Below are positions 1 to 8,028 of a stretch of 64,000 nucleotides of DNA, in pieces. The notes beneath the pieces are model-generated. The model saw only the letters and a list, made by a program, of their open reading frames with translations. It searched no databases and was not told the origin of the DNA. The stretch lies in assembly GCF_003184905.1 (NCBI RefSeq), contig NZ_QFRU01000021.1, positions 25,203 to 89,202 of the forward strand, read 5' to 3'. The position numbers and the translations under genes were made by a program. Position 1 is the first letter of the stretch, and each line of letters starts with the position of its first letter. This DNA is from Bacillus sp. CGMCC 1.16541 (lineage in GTDB: Bacteria > Bacillota > Bacilli > Bacillales > Bacillaceae_H).

Positions 1-1
1 G

Positions 2-844
2 AAGATGAAAGGGATGTTGAACCATCTTCGTGCGAGTCATTGGTACAAAGAGATTGGCAACAAGCCTCCTGTGCAGATTCCGAGTACGATGTATGTCGAT
101 GTTCGCTACCGCAAGCTGTTACATGTGCACCAAACATTAACGAACCAACATCGCGGTGTCAGTTTGCATGAGTCGTGGAAGTTTCAATGGAAGCGTACGG
201 ATCAGTTATACGAAATATGGGCATTTTTAACGGTGTTGAACATGTTTCAATCCAATGGTTTTACGTTAAACGATGCATCGGCTTGGTTTTTTGATAAAGA
301 TGAACAAAAAAATCAAGAAATCTTTATTGTACCAACCATTCCAAAAGGAAAAGTATTTGAGATGAACAAAGGTGACGTCAAGTTAGTTCTTTTTTATGAC
401 CATCGTATCCCGACAGAACAAAGTGATACAGATGAGAGAAATGAACCGATTTATACAACGTGTACCCACAATACACCAGATATTCGTGTAGATGTTTTTA
501 TAAAAGATACGTTCATCGGCACGATTGTCATGGACGCGAAGTATCGAAGAAAAGATGTCATTATGGAGTCCAATCAGCAACTCATTAGCTATGTCGATCA
601 TGTGCGCTCTCCTTACATTTTTAAAAGGAAGCGCTGGGAGAAAATTCGCCCCGTTCACCGCGTTGTCGTGTTTTATCCAGACAAAAAGGGAGAAGAAGCG
701 ATTGAATATCTAGACGACCGAAGCATCAGCCTTGTACCGTTAACACCAGAGATTTCAACTGAACAAGTTGCAACGATGTTAGAGGTGATGATTGATGATT
801 TGCTTGTTGAGGCAGCAGAAGAAGGAATTGTAATGAATGTCTGA
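2..844 (+). CDS. DUF2357/McrC-like PD-(D/E)XK nuclease, C-terminal part (5' end outside window)
   Basis: The reading frame is open to the left edge, so this is probably the C-terminal part of a longer protein; about 280 residues are visible. Counting from the ATG at base 5, Pro-Asp lies at 158-159 and Asp-Ala-Lys at 177-179 (in MDAKYRRK), the spacing and hydrophobic setting of a PD-(D/E)XK nuclease core. The upstream part (Trp/Tyr-rich helices before IWAFLTVLNMF) resembles the DUF2357 proteins that accompany McrB-type AAA+ GTPases. Such pairs form type IV, modification-dependent restriction systems. A motor-subunit partner, if present, would lie just left of the window. The family call comes from motif reading only. 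No terminator is obvious before the next gene. Confidence 0.6.
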   Translation, partial: KMKGMLNHLRASHWYKEIGNKPPVQIPSTMYVDVRYRKLLHVHQTLTNQHRGVSLHESWKFQWKRTDQLYEIWAFLTVLNMFQSNGFTLNDASAWFFDKDEQKNQEIFIVPTIPKGKVFEMNKGDVKLVLFYDHRIPTEQSDTDERNEPIYTTCTHNTPDIRVDVFIKDTFIGTIVMDAKYRRKDVIMESNQQLISYVDHVRSPYIFKRKRWEKIRPVHRVVVFYPDKKGEEAIEYLDDRSISLVPLTPEISTEQVATMLEVMIDDLLVEAAEEGIVMNV

Positions 845-952
845 TAAGGGACGTCTATGCGAAAGTGTAAGTTGTTTCATCCTAGAACATAAGTAAGAAA
901 CACATGATGAGATATACTAAAGTAAACATGAACAAAGGAGTCATAAACGAGC

Positions 953-1357
953 ATGGAACATTCACCGAAAGAAATCGAACGAAAAATGCAACAAACTGAA
1001 AAACATTACTCGGATGATAAGCTTTGGTCAAAGTTAAAGAAGTTCAGCAAGAAAGCAGGTTCTTCTGTGGTGTATGCAGTGTTGCTTTTGTATTACACGC
1101 TTCAAAAGCCAAACGTACCAAAAAAAGCGAAGATGACGATTATTGGAGCGCTCGGTTATTTTATTTTACCGCTTGATCTTATTCCAGATACCTTCATCGG
1201 TGTTGGGTATGTTGACGACCTTAGCGCATTAACAGTCGCTCTCATCCAAGTCGCGATGTACATTGACGACGAAGTGAAACAAAAAGCAAAAGTAAAACTA
1301 ACCGACTGGTTCGGTGATGATGTGGATACGTCAGAGATTGATGGGAAGATTGGGTGA
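953..1357 (+). CDS. YkvA-family DUF1232 membrane-associated protein
   Basis: A 134-residue protein. The core YFILPLDLIPDTFIGVGYVD, near residues 69-88, is the signature of the DUF1232 (YkvA) family: a short hydrophobic hairpin with a conserved Pro-Leu-Asp-Leu-Ile-Pro-Asp stretch. The N-terminal 60 residues are charged and helical, and the C-terminus is acidic. The biochemical role of the family is not established. An AAAGGAG lies about 12 nt before the ATG. The gene stands alone and is closed by a strong hairpin with a T run, so it is probably monocistronic. Confidence 0.85.
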   Translation: MEHSPKEIERKMQQTEKHYSDDKLWSKLKKFSKKAGSSVVYAVLLLYYTLQKPNVPKKAKMTIIGALGYFILPLDLIPDTFIGVGYVDDLSALTVALIQVAMYIDDEVKQKAKVKLTDWFGDDVDTSEIDGKIG

Positions 1358-1393
1358 GAGAGAAGCTCTATTCCTGAAAAAAGTGATCGTGTA

Positions 1394-1443
1394 GGCTGTG
1401 TCAAAGAGAAGCGCTTTTTGCCTTCTCTGACGCGGCCTTTTTT
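1394..1443 (+). terminator. Rho-independent terminator after the DUF1232 gene
   Basis: The arms GGCTGTGTCAAAGAGAAG and CTTCTCTGACGCGGCC pair with two G-U pairs and one bulge around a CGCTTTTTGC loop, and six T residues follow. Confidence 0.8.
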
Positions 1444-1569
1444 AAACAATCGTTTGTTTTCATTCGTTTATTTGAAAAGAAACAACAAATTTTTAGATAG
1501 AGGAAAAAACAAGATCGGAAATTTGTTTTATAATAAATGGTACCAACATTAACCATTGAGGTGATCATC

Positions 1570-2238
1570 ATAGGACATTCAGCATTAAGAAAAGAAGAAA
1601 CAAACCAACATTCTGTACATAATGAACAAGCGAGTCGTATAGGAAGAAAGCAAGACAAAAAGCCATCGAAGCGAAAGAAGGTACCAACTGCAGCCCTTGT
1701 CGTAATCGGATTGTTTGGTATTTATGCCCTTTTTACAACACTCAAAACACCAAAAGAAACACTTGATTCTCCAACCATTGTGGCTAATGAAGAAGTGAAA
1801 AAACGAGCAATGGATGAGGTTGAAAAAGCAGATGATGAAAGTGGAAAAGTAAACGATGAAGTGGACACAGCGCCTAGTGAAGAAATAGAGGAAGAATACG
1901 TTTTTGAAGAGGTAGAAGAAGGAACACCTGAACTTGAAGTTGAACCTGAAGTGACACCAACATCAGAACTTGAAAGTCCTTCACAGAACGAATCACGAGA
2001 AGTAAACGCTCAAGCATCATCATAGTTGTACCGCGTTCAAGCAGGTGTATTCTCTTCAAAACAAAACGCAACCGCACTGATGGACAAGCTTCAAGAAAAC
2101 GGATTTGAAGCCACCATCCGAAAAAGCGGAGAACGATACGTTGTCCAAGTTGGCGCATTTGGAAAGAAAGCAAATGCCGATCAACAAGTAATCAAACTGC
2201 AAGCTCAAGAGTTCGAGGCTGTTGTGAGTGGGGAGTAA
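1570..2238 (+). pseudogene. SPOR-domain membrane protein (SpoIIB-like architecture), interrupted by an in-frame TAG
   Basis: One frame encodes a basic cytoplasmic head, one transmembrane helix (VPTAALVVIGLFGIYALF), a long acidic linker, and then a complete SPOR domain (YRVQAGVFSSKQNA ... RYVVQVGAFGKKAN) that would bind denuded septal peptidoglycan. The order matches SpoIIB-type bitopic proteins. Two lesions are visible. TAG at 2023-2025 separates the linker from the SPOR domain. The best ribosome site, GAGGTG at 1558-1563, is followed at normal spacing by ATA (1570-1572) instead of ATG. The upstream in-frame ATG at 1537 lies right behind a TATAAT (1529-1534) with no ribosome site, so it is unlikely to be the start. 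The gene is probably decayed; a sequencing error or stop readthrough is possible. Confidence 0.65.
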
Positions 2239-2256
2239 TAAAGCAACGACGTAGCG

Positions 2257-2302
2257 CACCCCAGAAAGTAGAGTGCAAGCTCTACTTTCTGGGGTGTTTT
2301 TT
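2257..2302 (+). terminator. Rho-independent terminator
   Basis: A perfect 17-bp stem, CACCCCAGAAAGTAGAG with CTCTACTTTCTGGGGTG, encloses a six-base loop and is followed by six T residues. It closes the SPOR-domain locus. Confidence 0.9.
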
Positions 2303-2485
2303 GTGTTCTCACGTATCGCGAAAAGCTTATTCACCATAAACGAAATGTCATGTCATTAGGTGAGACTATGAAGCAGATGCTTAAGATGCACAATATTGGG
2401 TAGTATATGAACATTGCTCACTTGTAATGGAAAACGGATGATGATGTCTAAGTTAGAATGAAAAGTTTGAGAAAGGATGAAGTAG

Positions 2486-3919
2486 ATGGAAAGTAGGAAT
2501 GAGCTTTCAAAAACGTTAAAGCCGCATTGGGTATGGGCTATCGCTTTTGGATCGGCAATTGGATGGGGAGCCTTTGTCTTACCGACAGATTGGATTGCTG
2601 AGTCGGGTCCTATTGGGGCGATTATTGGCTATATTGTTGGTGCGTTATTAATTATGGTGATTGCGTTCAGTTACGGGTTCCTCGTTGATAAATTTCCTGT
2701 TTCGGGTGGAGAGTTTGTTTATACTTATTTAAGCCTTGGAAGAATTCATGCTTATATATGTGGATGGTTTGTGACCTTATCTTACATTTGCTCGGTTGCC
2801 TTAAATGCCACTGCTTTAATTGTTTTATTTAAATTTTTAGCTCCGCGTGTGGTAGAACAAGGGTATATGTATACCATATCGGGTTGGGATGTGTACGTTA
2901 GCCAAATCGTGTTAGTAACCGTTGCGTTAATCTTGTTTAGTTATACAAACATTCGCGGTGCAAGCCTAGCAGGGAAGGCACAATTTATCTTTTCCGTAAC
3001 GTTACTTTTAGGGGTTATTTTGATCGCACTAGGTATGACATTTCATCGAGGAACGTCTTTTTCAAATCTACAACCATCATTTAACCCTGAGATTACCCCA
3101 TGTGCTTCTATCCTCATTATCGTTGCCACTGCTCCTTGGGCTTATTCTGGATTTAACAATATTGCTCAAGCATCAGAAGAATTTAAATTTTCTTCAAAAA
3201 AAGCGTTTAAATTAATGATTTTATCACTGATTAGTGGTGCAGGTGTCTATTCACTCATGGTTTATTCAACCGCCATGGGCACACCTTGGAGAGAACTCGT
3301 AAAAGGAAAACCAGCCTGGGGAACAGGAGATGTCGCCGTCGATTTATTTGGGAATGTTGGTTTAGTGGTGTTAAGTAGTGCCCTTTGTATGGGAATCTTT
3401 ACAGGAATGAATGGTTTTCTTGTTTCGTCAAGTAGGATGTTACTTTCAATGGGACGAGCAGGGATTCTCCCCAAAATTTTTACAAATGTACATCCTACCT
3501 ATAACACCCCATACGTCGGGATCATCGCCGCATCTCTTATGAGTTTTCTCGCTCCATGGTTTGGAAGAGAAGTGCTCCTTTGGATAGTCGATATGACCGC
3601 AACGGGTATTGCGATTGCTTATTTGTATACATGTATTTCGGCATATAAGTTTTACAAGTGGGACCAACAGTTTCAACAGACGTTTATCGCCTTACTCGGA
3701 GTGCTCATTAGCTTAGTCTTTTTGTGTCTCCTGTTTATCCCAGCGTCACCCGCTTTTCTTTCTTTACCATCTTGGATTGCTTTTATCGCATGGATCATTC
3801 TAGGCGCATTGTTTTATCTCATCAATGGTAAGAAGTATCGAGGAATACCGAAAGAGAAAATGAATTACTTAATTGTGGGTAAAACAAATCCAGAAGAAAA
3901 TATAAAAGGTGACCAGTAA
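2486..3919 (+). CDS. APC-superfamily amino acid permease
   Basis: A 477-residue, very hydrophobic protein with about 12 predicted membrane helices. The first helix carries the glycine-rich substrate motif of amino acid-polyamine-organocation permeases (AFGSAIGWGAFVLPTDW), and helix 2-3 has the usual PVSGGEFVY segment. It should import an amino acid or amine by H+ or Na+ symport; the substrate cannot be read from sequence. GAAAGGATG lies a few bases before the ATG. No amino acid-metabolism gene is adjacent, so context gives no substrate clue. Length is normal for the family. Confidence 0.88.
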   Translation: MESRNELSKTLKPHWVWAIAFGSAIGWGAFVLPTDWIAESGPIGAIIGYIVGALLIMVIAFSYGFLVDKFPVSGGEFVYTYLSLGRIHAYICGWFVTLSYICSVALNATALIVLFKFLAPRVVEQGYMYTISGWDVYVSQIVLVTVALILFSYTNIRGASLAGKAQFIFSVTLLLGVILIALGMTFHRGTSFSNLQPSFNPEITPCASILIIVATAPWAYSGFNNIAQASEEFKFSSKKAFKLMILSLISGAGVYSLMVYSTAMGTPWRELVKGKPAWGTGDVAVDLFGNVGLVVLSSALCMGIFTGMNGFLVSSSRMLLSMGRAGILPKIFTNVHPTYNTPYVGIIAASLMSFLAPWFGREVLLWIVDMTATGIAIAYLYTCISAYKFYKWDQQFQQTFIALLGVLISLVFLCLLFIPASPAFLSLPSWIAFIAWIILGALFYLINGKKYRGIPKEKMNYLIVGKTNPEENIKGDQ

Positions 3920-3966
3920 TAACTGAATCTCCCTACTTTTTGAATATTAAATGAAGGGGGCAGTCA

Positions 3967-4152
3967 CTTAAAAAAGAAACCATCTTAACAAAAGAAAAAA
4001 ACAAAAGAGCAAATCTCGTGGTACATATCCAACCGTTAGAAGCAGAAATAAACGAGCTAGATATGTTGATGCAAGCAACCGCAATTGAATATGAAGAGCT
4101 CAATGCGTTATACGATCGAAAATTTGAATTGAATTTGGTGATGGGGTTGTGA
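3967..4152 (+). other. Small 61-codon frame with a good ribosome site but CTT at the start position
   Basis: A run of five G residues (3956-3960, in AAGGGGGCAG) sits six bases before CTT, after which 60 codons run to TGA. The product would begin KKETILTKEKNKRA and end in a helical, leucine- and glutamate-rich stretch (EAEINELDMLMQ, EYEELNALYDRK), a plausible small coiled-coil protein. No standard start codon lies at the expected place. GTG at 4018 is in frame but has no ribosome site. The gene may be degenerate or use an unusual start. I recognise no family. Confidence 0.35.
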
Positions 4153-4215
4153 GGGATAAGAAATTTGCATAGGGTGCCTATCCTTTCGTAAAATTACGCA
4201 TGTACAACGTCTTAT

Positions 4216-4244
4216 TTGTTTTACAATCAAAACAGCGATATACT
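4216..4244 (+). promoter_or_regulatory. SigA-type promoter of the alarmone synthetase gene
   Basis: TTGTTT (4216-4221) and TATACT (4239-4244) are separated by 17 bases. Transcription would begin near 4251, leaving a leader of about 30 nt before the GTG at 4281. Confidence 0.55.
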
Positions 4245-4280
4245 GTTTCCAATAAGCGTGACAGCAAAGGAGTACGAAAC

Positions 4281-5000
4281 GTGAAAGACATCAACTTTAC
4301 AGAATTACACACAAACTTAAATCGATTTCGATTGTCGTATAAATTTGCATTAGAAGAAATGCATACGAAAATTAATATTTTACGAGAAGAGTTTCATGTA
4401 ATCCATGAATACAACCCAATTGAGCACATTTCAACGCGTCTCAAATCACCTGAAAGCATTTTGAAAAAAGTGTCTAAAAAGGGTATTAAACTGTCGTTAG
4501 ATGAGATGAGAGAAAATATTCGAGACATTGCGGGGTTACGCATTACATGTTCATTTATTGAAGACATTTACAAAGTATCGGATTTGATTCAATCACAAGA
4601 TGATATTACCGTTGTAGAAGTAAAAGACTATATTACCAACCCAAAGCCAAATGGTTACCAAAGCCTTCATTTAGTCGTAAAGGTGCCAATTTTCTTATCA
4701 GATGGTGTGGAGTCCGTGTATGTCGAAATTCAAATTCGCACCATTGCGATGGATTTCTGGGCAAGCCTTGAGCACAAAATTTACTATAAATACAACAAAA
4801 ACATTCCTGCTCATATTCAAGATGGACTAAAAGAAGCCGCTACGCAAGCAGCTATGTTAGACCGTAAAATGGAGCAGATTAATCACGAAGTTAACATTTT
4901 AAAACAGCAAGATGAAAAGCCAAAAGACTTTATGACACCAGAAGACGTATATCAATTTCTCAAAAAACTTTCTCAAACAGAAGGAAAAGTAACAGAATAA
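4281..5000 (+). CDS. relP: Small alarmone synthetase, RelP/YwaC type
   Basis: A 239-residue single-domain (p)ppGpp synthetase that transfers pyrophosphate from ATP to GDP or GTP. Synthetase motifs are RDIAGLRI at 81-88, PKPNGYQSLH at 121-130 and EIQIRT at 149-154. The NPIEHISTR and MDFWASLEHKIYYK stretches resemble B. subtilis YwaC (RelP, SAS2) more than YjbM (RelQ). There is no HD hydrolase, TGS or ACT domain. The start is GTG because AAAGGAG lies eight bases upstream and the promoter lies behind it; the ATG at 4200 is upstream of that promoter. The C-terminus is about 25-30 residues longer than the usual 210, with an added helical tail. ywaC-type genes are usually cell-envelope-stress induced, but I see no clear ECF promoter here. 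Confidence 0.9.
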   Translation: MKDINFTELHTNLNRFRLSYKFALEEMHTKINILREEFHVIHEYNPIEHISTRLKSPESILKKVSKKGIKLSLDEMRENIRDIAGLRITCSFIEDIYKVSDLIQSQDDITVVEVKDYITNPKPNGYQSLHLVVKVPIFLSDGVESVYVEIQIRTIAMDFWASLEHKIYYKYNKNIPAHIQDGLKEAATQAAMLDRKMEQINHEVNILKQQDEKPKDFMTPEDVYQFLKKLSQTEGKVTE

Positions 5001-5254
5001 GAAGATGGTGAACGAACAGAAGTACGAAAGCCTTGGTAATGAGTCTATAGGTAAATATTAAGGGATAAGAAAATGGAGAAACAAGGCGGTGGCTTTGTTT
5101 CTTTTTATGAATTCAGGTATAAATCACATATACGATCGGCCTGAAATAAAATCATACGATAGTTTTTGTGGTTAATAATGGAACTTTAATTATCCAAATA
5201 AAGGATATAATAGGATCTTCTGTTATTAACATAATTTAAAAGGAGTAGTTGGAA

Positions 5255-5350
5255 ATGGATGGTGGAGTGGTTTTAAATAACAGTGTTCATGCTGAACATC
5301 AAGCGCAGGGAGAATCAAGGTTTAGGCCTTGGTTCTCCCTGTTTATTTAG
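5255..5350 (+). CDS. Possible 31-residue leader-like ORF
   Basis: AAAAGGAG (5238-5245) precedes ATG-GAT-GGT, and the frame runs 31 codons to TAG. A TATAAT lies at 5206-5211, about 50 nt upstream, without a clear -35. The second half of the frame is encoded by a strong hairpin (5307-5340). This could be a real microprotein, a leader peptide, or a chance frame inside a small RNA. The product is hydrophilic with no recognisable motif. Confidence 0.35.
   Translation: MDGGVVLNNSVHAEHQAQGESRFRPWFSLFI
5307..5348 (+). terminator. 14-bp hairpin with short U tract
   Basis: AGGGAGAATCAAGG pairs with CCTTGGTTCTCCCT (one G-U) around TTTAGG and is followed by GTTTATTT. It probably terminates the short transcript that starts near 5218. 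Confidence 0.65.
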
Positions 5351-5507
5351 AGAAGAATATGATTGGTTAACCTTGTTCTTTTTCTCCTTATTTTATGATA
5401 CACTTGTCGAAAAAAAGAGTGTTTACACATAGAATAACTTTCATCAAGACGACCTATGCGAATTCACTAATTTTTTATGACAATCTTCTCAGAAAGGTGA
5501 ATGAGCA

Positions 5508-5762
5508 TTGATTTGGTTGCTTATATCTCTATTATTACTTTTCGTTAGTTTACTAGTAGGTTCTGCTCTTATTCCACTTTTTACCTTAATTGTTTCTTTC
5601 CTTTTAACGAAAGAAATGTATGTAGATGATCCGAATTTAGATACATATTTATTCGTGATGATTATTAGTGGCATTCTCTTCTTTGATAATCTCTTTACGA
5701 AGGCATTTCACGGAGCTGTAGCAGCTTTAGTCCATTCTTTCTTCGGAAAGTCAAATGAATAA
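5508..5762 (+). CDS. Small hydrophobic membrane protein
   Basis: An 84-residue protein starting at TTG, with AAAGGTGA eight bases upstream. Two hydrophobic segments cover about residues 1-33 (a Leu-rich stretch) and 45-60, and a short amphipathic tail ends in HSFFGKSNE. There are no catalytic or metal-binding motifs. It stands alone between two hairpins. I do not recognise the family. Confidence 0.6.
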   Translation: MIWLLISLLLLFVSLLVGSALIPLFTLIVSFLLTKEMYVDDPNLDTYLFVMIISGILFFDNLFTKAFHGAVAALVHSFFGKSNE

Positions 5763-5848
5763 CGTTGAGATACATACTGACTATGTAATGAAAGTCTAAA
5801 AAACTGAGCGACAAGAGGTGAAGAACATCACTATTTGGCTCGGACTGT

Positions 5849-5908
5849 AACAGCCCTTGCCTATCAAATCCATTGCTGGAGTGCATGGATAGATGGGTAA
5901 GGGCTGTT
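5849..5908. terminator. Hairpin between the small membrane gene and the SLH gene
   Basis: AACAGCCCTTGCC... pairs with ...GGTAAGGGCTGTT, with an internal TATC/GATA helix. The two flanking genes converge on it, so it may serve both strands. Confidence 0.55.
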
Positions 5909-5995
5909 GTATGTGAATTTATCCTTTATTGTCTTCTCTTTTGTTATAGGAGACTAGACTCCTACCTTTTCATCAAATGACATATAAACATTAGC

Positions 5996-7549
5996 TTATT
6001 TCTTCTTCCTCCCCACCTGCAAATAAATACTTCCATCAACAGGAATATAAGAAGCTTTGACGGTTCTGCCGTTTGCCATGAATGTTTCAGGAATGTCGTT
6101 TTTGTTAAAATAGTTCCACACACGATCCACATCTTTTTCAAAGTAAAGCTTAAATAACTCTTTTGTAATAATCGGCACGCGATAAGATTGTTTTAATGAC
6201 GAATCTTCCCATCCTAAAAACTTAAAATTGACTTCGATTGGATGATCTTTAGATTCCATCATGACGTGAATAATTTTAGGATATCCGTAGATATCATACG
6301 CACTTCCGTTATTTGAAAATCCAAGTTCTCGCTCCAAAATACCATAGTTGACGGCAGGATCAGGACTCCACGATGACTGCAGTTGTGGTGCGCGCCACCC
6401 ATCAGGATATAAATTCCCGGTTGGTGGAATCATTGGTTGTTTATAAATTTTTAAGTGCGCTACTCCGTGAGAAAGATATGCTTCTACTTTGCGTCCGTTC
6501 GCCGTAAACGTTTCTGGGACAGTTAATGTGTTAAAAGATTGATAGACTTTGTCCGCATCTTTTTCAAAGAAATAGTGAAACAACTGCTTTCCGATAACAC
6601 GAACGCGGTATGCATAAGGGCTTTTCTCGTTCCACCAATCATTGATTCGTACTTCGACCTCAACAGTAGATGGATCATATGGATTGCGGTATACATCGAT
6701 TGCTCTTGGGTTATCAGGTGTTTTCCATGTCGATGTGCCGACAGAATTACCTGATAAACTCACAAATCCTAGTTCTTCTTCAATTATATTTTGTGTCGTG
6801 TAAGAGCCAGAATTCTTCCAAGCTGAACGCAATATAGGTGCTTTCCAGCCATCAGGATAAACCCCATTAACAGGTGTTGGCATAACAGGTGCAGGTGGTT
6901 TTGGCTTCACGACAGGAATGTCTCTAAATTTTTCGTTTAAAACTCTTGCTAGCATGACAGAGAACTGAACACGCGTGAGCTTATCATTGCCACCGAATCG
7001 ACCATCTTCATAACCGGTTGTAATGTGGTGCTTCGCTAACGCTTGAATATAGGAATACGCCCAGTGACTAGAGGTAACATCTTTAAATGTTTTTGTTGAT
7101 ACGCCAGCTAATTTAAACGCATTTGCTAAAATCTTTGCCATTTGTGCTCGCGTTAAAGTACCATTCGGATCAAAAAATGGTTGTCCATTTTCATTCGTTT
7201 TTCCGCTAATAATTCCTAATTGTACCGCTGCGGCAACGTCTAAATAGCCATCATCATTTTCCGTTACATCAGGAAACAAAGGACCTGTTACTTCAATGGA
7301 ATAGTCTCCTTCATAAGCATTCATAATCATTTGAACAGCTTCCATGCGCGTGATTGGTTTTCCTGGTTGAAACGTATCAGTGGATAAACCATCTAACACC
7401 CCGCTGTGATACAAAAATTCAATTTCATCGGATGCCCAATGAGTTTGGGTTACATCTGAATAGATTACTTGTGCATGAGTGGTGGGTGAAAGCGTCAAGT
7501 GACCCGTCACAAGAGACGCCGTCAACAAAATGGTTGGCCATTTCTTCAT
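5996..7549 (-). CDS. Secreted S-layer-homology protein with two C-terminal repeats
   Basis: A 517-residue exported protein. The start is the ATG preceded by AAGAGGAGAG, which gives a standard signal peptide (KKWPTILLTASLVTG ... THAQ). Three SLH domains follow in roughly residues 30-200, with the usual F/YxDV..HWA and L.R.Q motifs; these bind pyruvylated secondary wall polymer and hold the protein on the cell surface. After a proline-rich linker (VKPKPPAPVMPTP) come two tandem repeats of about 130-140 residues. Each begins YPDGW(K/R)AP and contains (V/I)PETF(T/M)ANGR. I do not recognise the repeat family. Their aromatic, beta-rich composition suggests a binding role. Confidence 0.85.
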   Translation of the reverse strand: MKKWPTILLTASLVTGHLTLSPTTHAQVIYSDVTQTHWASDEIEFLYHSGVLDGLSTDTFQPGKPITRMEAVQMIMNAYEGDYSIEVTGPLFPDVTENDDGYLDVAAAVQLGIISGKTNENGQPFFDPNGTLTRAQMAKILANAFKLAGVSTKTFKDVTSSHWAYSYIQALAKHHITTGYEDGRFGGNDKLTRVQFSVMLARVLNEKFRDIPVVKPKPPAPVMPTPVNGVYPDGWKAPILRSAWKNSGSYTTQNIIEEELGFVSLSGNSVGTSTWKTPDNPRAIDVYRNPYDPSTVEVEVRINDWWNEKSPYAYRVRVIGKQLFHYFFEKDADKVYQSFNTLTVPETFTANGRKVEAYLSHGVAHLKIYKQPMIPPTGNLYPDGWRAPQLQSSWSPDPAVNYGILERELGFSNNGSAYDIYGYPKIIHVMMESKDHPIEVNFKFLGWEDSSLKQSYRVPIITKELFKLYFEKDVDRVWNYFNKNDIPETFMANGRTVKASYIPVDGSIYLQVGRKKK

Positions 7550-7791
7550 TTTTTCTCTCCTCTTAAAAGACAATTGAACGCTAGCTGTCTTTCTCTCGTG
7601 TTTTTGTGACTTATTTCCTATTAGAAGGTATCGTCTTCTTTTTCTTTTTGTTTAGCAACATTTTCCTTAAGGCAGTGTTCACTTAACACATGAGCCTTCC
7701 AAGCATATGATTGAAATGAAGAATGGTATGAAACCTTTATATGGTTCATCCGTAAAACATAGTAAATATAGAAGGAAAAAGGAGTTCATGT

Positions 7792-7968
7792 ATGAACGTT
7801 GATCGAAAAAAGTATTTACTCATTATGCCACCATTTCTCATCATTGCCGTGTTGCTGTTTCTATTTCTTCCTACAGACAAGAAAGGGTTTTCTACCTTTG
7901 CAATTGTAGGAGCGTGGGTGATTTACTTCTTGTGGAAATACCTTGAAAATAAAAAGAAAGATGAATGA
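7792..7968 (+). CDS. 58-residue membrane protein
   Basis: AAAAAGGAG precedes ATG-AAC-GTT. The product has two hydrophobic helices (about residues 9-27 and 36-49) joined by the loop PTDKKGF, and a lysine-rich end (ENKKKDE). The two-helix hairpin with a positive C-terminus is typical of small bacillary membrane proteins. It lies 60 bases before the EcsC-domain gene on the same strand and may share its transcript. No function can be assigned. Confidence 0.65.
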   Translation: MNVDRKKYLLIMPPFLIIAVLLFLFLPTDKKGFSTFAIVGAWVIYFLWKYLENKKKDE

Positions 7969-8028
7969 CTGTAACGTAAGTTCTTTCACATCATACATAA
8001 ACCAATAAAATAAGATAGGTGACAAAAC

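Noticed and set aside
4200..4280. Upstream ATG extension of the alarmone synthetase
   Set aside because: It lies upstream of the TTGTTT/TATACT promoter and lacks a ribosome site; GTG 4281 has both in the right place.
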